Of a DNA stretch of 64,000 nucleotides, positions 58,775-64,000 are shown piece by piece. Origin of the DNA: Polytrichum commune (Eukaryota > Streptophyta > Polytrichopsida > Polytrichales > Polytrichaceae). The stretch spans positions 46,991,169-47,055,168 of the forward strand of contig OX485806.1 in assembly GCA_950295325.1 (NCBI GenBank), written 5' to 3'. The notes under the pieces were generated by a model, which made no database searches, had not been told where the DNA came from, and saw only the letters and a list, made by a program, of their open reading frames with translations. The translations under genes and the position numbers were made by a program. The stretch's first letter is position 1. Each line of letters begins with the position of its first letter.

Positions 58775-59073
58775 TCCCCCTACTGCCAGCTAAGGTGGCT
58801 GGCATGCTAGCTAGCAGGCAGCCGCCGCCGCTGCCGCAGGCTGGCAGGCAGGCAGCTGCCAGCAGACAGGGACCAACAGCAAGGGAGGCAGGCCGCCTCC
58901 CTCTTGTTCCGTTTTTTTTTGTGTGTTCTCTTTGTTTTTGTCTATTTGATTCACAGATTTTGCACTTAGAATCACAAATTCGCTTCCAAAAACTCAATGT
59001 CACGAATTCAAGCTTGAATTCGAGCCAAATAACATGAAATTCCGTGGAAAATTGAAGAATTTGTCATCACAAT

Positions 59074-59193
59074 TCACCTCATTGTGACATTCACAAACAA
59101 GCGTGTTTCTTCTTGTTGTTTCATGAATTGTTGGTGTTTTTCCTTCCACAACTCCGACACTTCGTCGCTCCTTGCCTTCACGCCCTTCCTAGC
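59074..59193 (-). other. Forty-codon conserved reading frame in repeat B
   Basis: Reads ARKGVKARSDEV through LFVNVTMR and a stop. It aligns without gaps and with the same stop to the frame at 63446-63565 in the other full copy; about 21 of 39 residues are identical. It could be a remnant of a captured exon or of a gag-like ORF. No start codon is conserved. Confidence 0.4.
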
Positions 59194-59458
59194 GTGTTAA
59201 ATCTCAAGAATGAAGAAGAAAACATAAAAAAATAAAGCATTCTTGCCAAGTGAGAAGGAAGAGAGTAGAACACTCATAAGAGCTCTAAATCTCTCTTCAA
59301 ATGCACACAACTAGTCAAGCTATCTCCCACTCCACCAAGGGAGAATCCAAGAGTGTAAGTAAGGGAAGAAGAACTCAAGATTTATTGCAAAATCATACAA
59401 TCTATACCTCAAACAAGTTCTCTCCACACACTAACTCACAAGACTTGACTTGGCAAGA

Positions 59459-61729
59459 TGTTGAGTACCAACATTATGAGAGAGAAATAAGTCACAACAG
59501 AGCACCTAAGGGCATCAAACATCACCAAAAGGAAGAACATCATCACCAAAAGGAAGAACATCATCACCGAAATGAAGAAATGAAGAGAGGAACACGAAGA
59601 GAGCTCTCCGAAGCTCGGCCACGGAATTAGGCCCTCCTTCCACGGAGATACAAGACCGACGCGCGGTTATGGGGTCCCTTACCCACGGGTATAGGGCCAT
59701 CAGCGTTTTAGTGAAGGAGAACTTAGGAATTGAGTGGGAGGATATTATACTAGTATAGAGGAGTTAATATTGAGCATTAGGAGGCATAAAGAAATATAAG
59801 ATTTTGGGTTTAAAAGACTATTTTGAAAAGGCATTATGAAGCCTTTAGGAGATAGATAGAATATAGGATTTTGAGGATGAATGATTATCCGAATAGACAT
59901 GATTATGGAATATATAGAATGAAGAATTTGAGGAAGCATGATTATGAATTATGTAAGAATTTTAGATTCTTATGATACAAAAACATTATGAAGATGCATT
60001 ATGAGCAAGGATAGATTCTACTAGTATGTTTAATACAAATCATTGGAATCAAGCAAATGTGAAGACTTGATGGCATTCTCAAAAGGAATTACAATGTAGC
60101 CACGACAAAGATATAGTAGAATCTTAGAGATTTGAACATTCAAATGGTAAAACGGTTATAACCGTTTAGGTTAGATATCATCTACATATGATGGAGGAAT
60201 TTAGTTATCTAGGAAAGCGGAGATAACAACCACTCTTAGTATAGATTTTGGATAGGAAGAAAAGACTATATAAGGGAAGCATTTTAGGAGACCTACACCT
60301 CATTTTCTACACAACGAAGTTATCATAAATTTGAGTGTCAAGAATCACTTGAAGCTTTTGTAACTCTCCTCCCGGAGCACTTTTGCAATACATTATCTTT
60401 TCTACAAATGCGTGTGACCTTTCTACCTCTCTCTCAAATTGTCTTACAAAGTTTGTCAAGCGGTACTTGGAACTTGAGTGATTAAGCAACCGAGAGTAGA
60501 GTAGCTTGAGTAGACTCTTTTAAGAAAGAAGTCAATAGATAGTGCGAGGGTGAGAACAAAGCGCTCAAGACAAATTGGAGAATCAATGGAACTTTGAGAG
60601 AGATTGAATTAAGAAAACGATTGTCAAACTTGAGTGAAGGAAACAAGATTATCTCTCAAAGTGGAACTTATCATTGATCTCCTAAAAAAGGAATTATAAA
60701 TAAATATATGTGATTGAATTCTTGAAGAATTATAATGCATGAATGATTAAAGTAAAACCTCTTAACGAATACAAAGTCCTTTAAAAGAGGAAGAACTTAT
60801 TATTATAACTACATAATCGACTTATAAGTATTGCACATATTATACTACATATTGATTGTTGAACTTATGATTGACAAGAATGATGAAGACATTAATTCAC
60901 ATCAAAGTTTGAATACATATGAATGAAGTAATATTGATATAAGATAATCTACTTACTACAATTGTTATTGAACCTCTTTCTTTTAAGATAATTTGTGAGT
61001 TGTTGGATGTCATTATAAGTTGAAAGAGTTGTCTCTCTTGAACAAACACTCAAGAGAGTAATGTAAGAATGATGTTCAAATCTTCTCGTCATCAAGAAAC
61101 ACTTTGTAGTAAAAGTGCTTCTTCTTTTAAGATACTTTGTGAGTTGTTGGATGTCATTAACAATCGAAGAGTTCTTTCTCTTGAATAAACCTCACGAGAG
61201 TTATAATTATTCTTTTTATAAAAACACTTTGAAGTTAAACGTGACATTGCAAAACAATCAATGATGTGTTCATGAAATTATAACTACTATATGTATACAT
61301 GTCAAGTTACAATATTACAAGTAGTAACACTTGAGCTTAAAAAGGAAGACTCAAGAATATTAGATCTTCTTCATCATTATAAGATTACTTTCAATTGCGT
61401 GATTGATGTTTATGAACTACGAACCTTAAGGATTCATATTGAAAACTATATTATTATCGAGGATATTGTTACACCTCTTAAAGCTTTCTTTAAATCTAAT
61501 GGTTCTTATTATCAATGATGCCTTACATTGAGAGTAAGAATTAAGATAATGAGATTGTGTTCACTCCAATAATTATATTCATATCATAAGGAGAAGAGAA
61601 GGATTATTAATCCAAGACCAAACATATTAATGAGGCACGGTAGTTCTTAAGCGAATATAAATTTACGTGATGTTTCACCGTGAGTCTTCTTGAGCTAATT
61701 TGCAAGGGAACGACCCACGGGGTGCATCA
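59459..61729 (+). mobile_element. Solo LTR of a third family (LTR-III), nested in repeat B
   Basis: Runs TGTTGAGTACC to GGTGCATCA, 2271 bp, with a perfect 5-bp target duplication CAAGA (59454-59458 and 61730-61734). Excision of element and one TSD restores the continuity of repeat B, as seen in the uninterrupted copy at 49905-50238. A TATA box at 60267-60273 suggests plus orientation. Inside are a 21-bp tandem repeat (CATCACCAAAAGGAAGAA, 59519-59577) and a degenerate tandem duplication of about 145 bp (60974-61110 and 61118-61245). No coding domain. Confidence 0.9.
60267..60273 (+). promoter_or_regulatory. TATA box of LTR-III
   Basis: TATATAA followed by GGGAAGC and a pyrimidine-rich CACCTCATTTTC stretch, positioned in the middle of the LTR as expected for a U3/R boundary. 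Confidence 0.45.
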
Positions 61730-61862
61730 CAAGAATGCCAAGCCAAGGAGGAGGCTCCTCACTTAGGAGCCTTCCTCTCCACATCTAGATTCATCCATCC
61801 AAATCTAGATGGATGAAACCCAACGGATAAGGTGCGGCCGTCGACGCCGCATACCGTGACAA

Positions 61863-62200
61863 TGCCTCCACAACTTGTGCATCATACATGGTGATGAATT
61901 TGACTTAAATTGGACAAAGGGTGCAATAGAAATTATAAAGATGATATCATTGGAAATATTTGGTGATTTTAGAATTATAGATATATTTTATGTTCTAGAA
62001 GCAAGTATAGCTGAGATGAGGTATATATAAAATCAAGAGGTACAAATAAAAGTCAATGACCTTGTAGAGAATGATACAAACAAATTGGATATTGTACAAT
62101 TCAAAGAAAATGTTGTTGAAACAAAAGTAGACTATGAGAAAAATATCAAAAATATGTTAAAAGAAGCTACCCGAGTTTATTTGATGTAGGTAAAATCCAA
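61863..62200 (+). pseudogene. PIF/Harbinger transposase pseudogene, C-terminal part
   Basis: Resumes the transposase cut at 49798. It reads CLHNLCIIHGDEFDLNWTKG, the conserved C-terminal LHN-x-C block of PIF/Harbinger transposases, then a tail without recognised motifs. Joining the sides restores the block with the expected spacing, and an ATGT/ATGC pair (one mismatch) at the junctions is a possible 4-bp target duplication of the inserted complex. Confidence 0.85.
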
Positions 62201-62274
62201 TTACACGAAGTAGTTAGGAAAAAAAAAACAAAACTATCATTTCCAGCGGATATTATTATTGATATAGAAAAATA

Positions 62275-62730
62275 CTAGATCTTATCAATGAGCCGATCCA
62301 TTTGATAATCTACCTTCTGCAGCAATTCATTGGTCTTGGCAAAGTGGTCCAACATAGCGGTTCCATTGTCTATCATATTCTCAAAGCAAAATAAAACTTT
62401 GTCTTGAAATTTGTTTTTTTTAGTTAATGATGGTTCGGATTGAAATTTGCATTCTATTTGTATATCCTAATATATATCTTGATTTGAATAATTACAATTG
62501 TTTTGTATATCACCAGTTGTATTATCTATCGTAGTTGCACTCACATGCTTCATTACGGAGCCGGCTTGGTGCCACCACTGATCCAAAAAATCATAGAATT
62601 TACATTTATGCCCATTATTTCTGGAAACCGAATTAGCAAGTTTGTCCTCTTTGTACAACTTAAAAATAATATCAAACTTCTTTTGATATGCTTCAACCAT
62701 ACGAGAAAATCCAGGGAGTGCAACCAACAT
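62275..62730 (-). pseudogene. Myb/SANT-like ORF of the PIF/Harbinger transposon
   Basis: Companion DNA-binding protein that PIF/Harbinger elements encode beside the transposase. Visible are KKFDIIFKLYKEDKLA, HKCKFYDFLDQWWHQAG (trihelix/Myb-like helix) and a C-terminal coiled-coil-like NELLQKVDYQMDRLIDK near 62275-62335. It lies in convergent orientation to the transposase, as is usual for the family. The open part is 62467-62730; the N-terminus is missing and the middle is broken by stops. Confidence 0.75.
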
Positions 62731-63054
62731 TCATGCTCGAAGCCAAATCATATATAATTTTCTGTTCAAAATGAATTATAACATTAGAATACTATGCAAT
62801 ATGATATGTTGGAGAATGTTAAAATGCTTTAAAATAAAATTCAAATCTTAAAAAATGGCCTTGAAATATTTAGGGTAGTACATGCTTGGATAGTGTAGAA
62901 TGAATATAAAAACAATATATGGATCTTTTAGCATCAAGAAAAGAGAAAGGCTAAAATTTATTTGGTTGGTGAAGTGTAGAGATAAGGCTTTAAATCCATA
63001 AGGTCCATAGTTTGATGCTCGGTAACATTGTTTTGATTGAACCTCCATTTGATT
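62731..63054. other. AT-rich spacer, probable lost right end of the Harbinger transposon
   Basis: No ORF with a domain and no terminal inverted repeat matching 48152 was seen. The right terminus was probably lost or replaced by the repeat B insertion at 63055. Confidence 0.4.
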
Positions 63055-63750
63055 TGTCACAGTATGCGGCGTTGGCGGCCGCACTTTATCCGTTGGGCTT
63101 CATCCATTTAGATTTGGATAAATGAATGTTAGATGTGGAGAGGAAGGCTCGTAAGTGAGGAGCCTCCTTTTTGGCTTGGCATTCTTGCCAAGTCAAGTCT
63201 TATGAATAAGTGTGTGGAGAGAGTTGGTGTGAGGTGAAGATTGCATATTTTTGCAATAAATCTTGAGTTCATCTCCTATTTCTTACACTTTTAGATTCTC
63301 TCGTGATGGAGTGAAAGATAGCTTGACTCATTGTCTGCATTTGAAGAGAAATTAAAGCTCTTTTAAGGGTTTGACTTTCTTCCTTCTCACTTGGCAAGAA
63401 TGCTTCATTTTTCTTTTTTTCTTCTTCATTATTGAGATATTATGTGCAAGGAAGGGCGTGAGGACAAAGAGTGACGAAGTTGTAAAATGTTGGAGCGAAG
63501 AACACCGCGGATTTGTGGGGCAACAAGAAAAAAATTGGTTGCTTGTGAATGCCACATCAAGGTGAATTGTGGTGATGGATTATTGAATTATCTATGGAAT
63601 TTCTTGTCATATATTCACTTACAAGCTTGAATTCACATCATTGAGCTTGTGAAGAGCATTTTGGATTTCGATTCAAGTTTAATTTCATTCAAAAAAAATT
63701 AAAAATTAAAATAAAATAGGAGAGGCGGAGGAGCTCCTCTGGGATCTCCT
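63055..63750 (+). mobile_element. Third copy of repeat B, opposite orientation
   Basis: Begins TGTCACAGTATGCGGCG and follows the right-hand copy through GCAATAAATCTTGAG, CTTGGCAAGAATGC and the 40-codon frame, diverging after about 650 bp near a purine-rich GAGGCGGAGG block. It is inverted relative to the two copies in the retroelement complex. The TGTCAC terminus again forms an abrupt boundary with unrelated DNA, supporting it as a true element end. Confidence 0.75.
63446..63565 (+). other. Forty-codon conserved reading frame in repeat B, second copy
   Basis: Reads ARKGVRTKSDEV through LLVNATSR and a stop, colinear with 59074-59193. Here the frame is open further upstream, to an ATG at 63371. 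Confidence 0.4.
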
Positions 63751-64000
63751 ATTTCATCAAGGTAGCTAGTGGCCGTCTGAAGGCACGCGGCGTCAATCCG
63801 CTCCCCCCTCTCCCGTCCCCATTCCTCCCCCTCTATCCCAGCTAGCCCCCCCTAGCCTCCCCCTACCTAGCCCCCTAGCCTATCCCCTAGGCCAACGCAC
63901 CTAAGCCTCTCCCCCCTAGCTAGCCTAGGCCCCCCTAGGACCACCCCCTAGACCCCTACCCCCCCCCCCCCGTCTACGTTTCCCCTCCCCCCCACCGACA
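63751..64000. repeat. C-rich low-complexity tract with CTAG motifs
   Basis: Mostly CCCC runs interspersed with CTAG and CCTAGG, ending in a C run near 63960. The corresponding position of the other long copy of repeat B (58800-58890) is also GC-rich simple sequence, so this may belong to the element. Confidence 0.7.

Larger units (their letters stand above)
58775..61862 (-). mobile_element. Right-hand copy of repeat B (5' terminal block of the complex), interrupted by a solo LTR
   Basis: On the minus strand it begins TGTCACGGTATG at the Harbinger junction. It matches 49905-50238 through CTTCCTTCTC and continues beyond with sequence shared with the copy at 63055-63750. Without the inserted solo LTR it is about 0.8 kb. 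Conserved landmarks are GGCCGCACCTTATCCGTTGG, GCAATAAATCTTGAG and CTTGGCAAGAATGC. The far end is GC-rich with GGCAG repeats (58800-58890). Its terminus forms the outer end of the whole insertion, so it behaves as a 5' LTR. Confidence 0.7.

Noticed and set aside
58699-59037. 112-codon plus-strand ORF and its minus-strand partner in GC-rich repeats
   Set aside because: Made of simple GGCAG/CTGCC repeats belonging to repeat B.
1-64000. CRISPR arrays, rRNA operons, bacterial operons, organellar genes
   Set aside because: None seen; introns, LTR elements and plant transposon families indicate nuclear plant DNA.

Overview
This is nuclear DNA of a streptophyte, meaning a land plant or charophyte alga. 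It is AT-rich and dominated by plant-type transposons. I found one convincing host gene: an RWP-RK (RKD/NLP-class) transcription factor with GT-AG introns at about 43.3-47.2 kb. I cannot name the species. Low gene density, Athila/Tat-like Ty3 elements and a Ty3 element carrying a cytosine methyltransferase fit an early-diverging lineage with a large genome (bryophyte, fern, lycophyte or charophyte), but that is inference.

Layout. 1-6.25 kb: the 3' part of an uninterrupted Athila/Tat-like Ty3 element and its 3' LTR (family LTR-I). 6.3-7.28 kb: an LTR of a second family (LTR-II). 7.67-14.68 kb: an old Ty1/copia element with both 260-bp LTRs. Its integrase is split by a solo LTR-II, which is itself split by a solo LTR-I; target-site duplications mark each layer. 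14.7-33 kb: mostly anonymous decayed sequence with a tRNA-like SINE (29.4-29.6 kb), tandem repeats and AT-rich tracts. 33-41.9 kb: a CACTA MITE, a hAT-type non-autonomous element, a PIF/Harbinger-type non-autonomous element containing a long perfect palindrome, and an inverted pair of an unknown repeat. 42.4-48.1 kb: the RWP-RK gene and its flanks. 48.1-63.0 kb: a dead PIF/Harbinger transposon (DDE transposase on +, Myb/SANT-like ORF on -) whose transposase is split inside its C-terminal LHN region by a 12-kb retroelement complex. 63.05-64 kb: another copy of a repeat from that complex, then C-rich low-complexity DNA.

The main discovery is the retroelement at 49.8-61.9 kb, on the minus strand. 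It is a Ty3/gypsy element with the order gag (zinc knuckles) - protease - C5-cytosine DNA methyltransferase (DNMT3/DRM-like) - reverse transcriptase - RNase H - integrase - C-terminal PHD finger. It therefore carries both a DNA-methylation writer and a histone-reader-type module. The copy is broken by premature stops and frameshifts. All five stops that sit in the ancestral reading frame can be explained by single C-to-T changes at CG or CHG sites, as expected if the element was itself methylated.

The window therefore records successive TE waves around one host gene. The only uninterrupted long TE reading frame is the Athila/Tat-like polyprotein at the left edge, which runs off the window.
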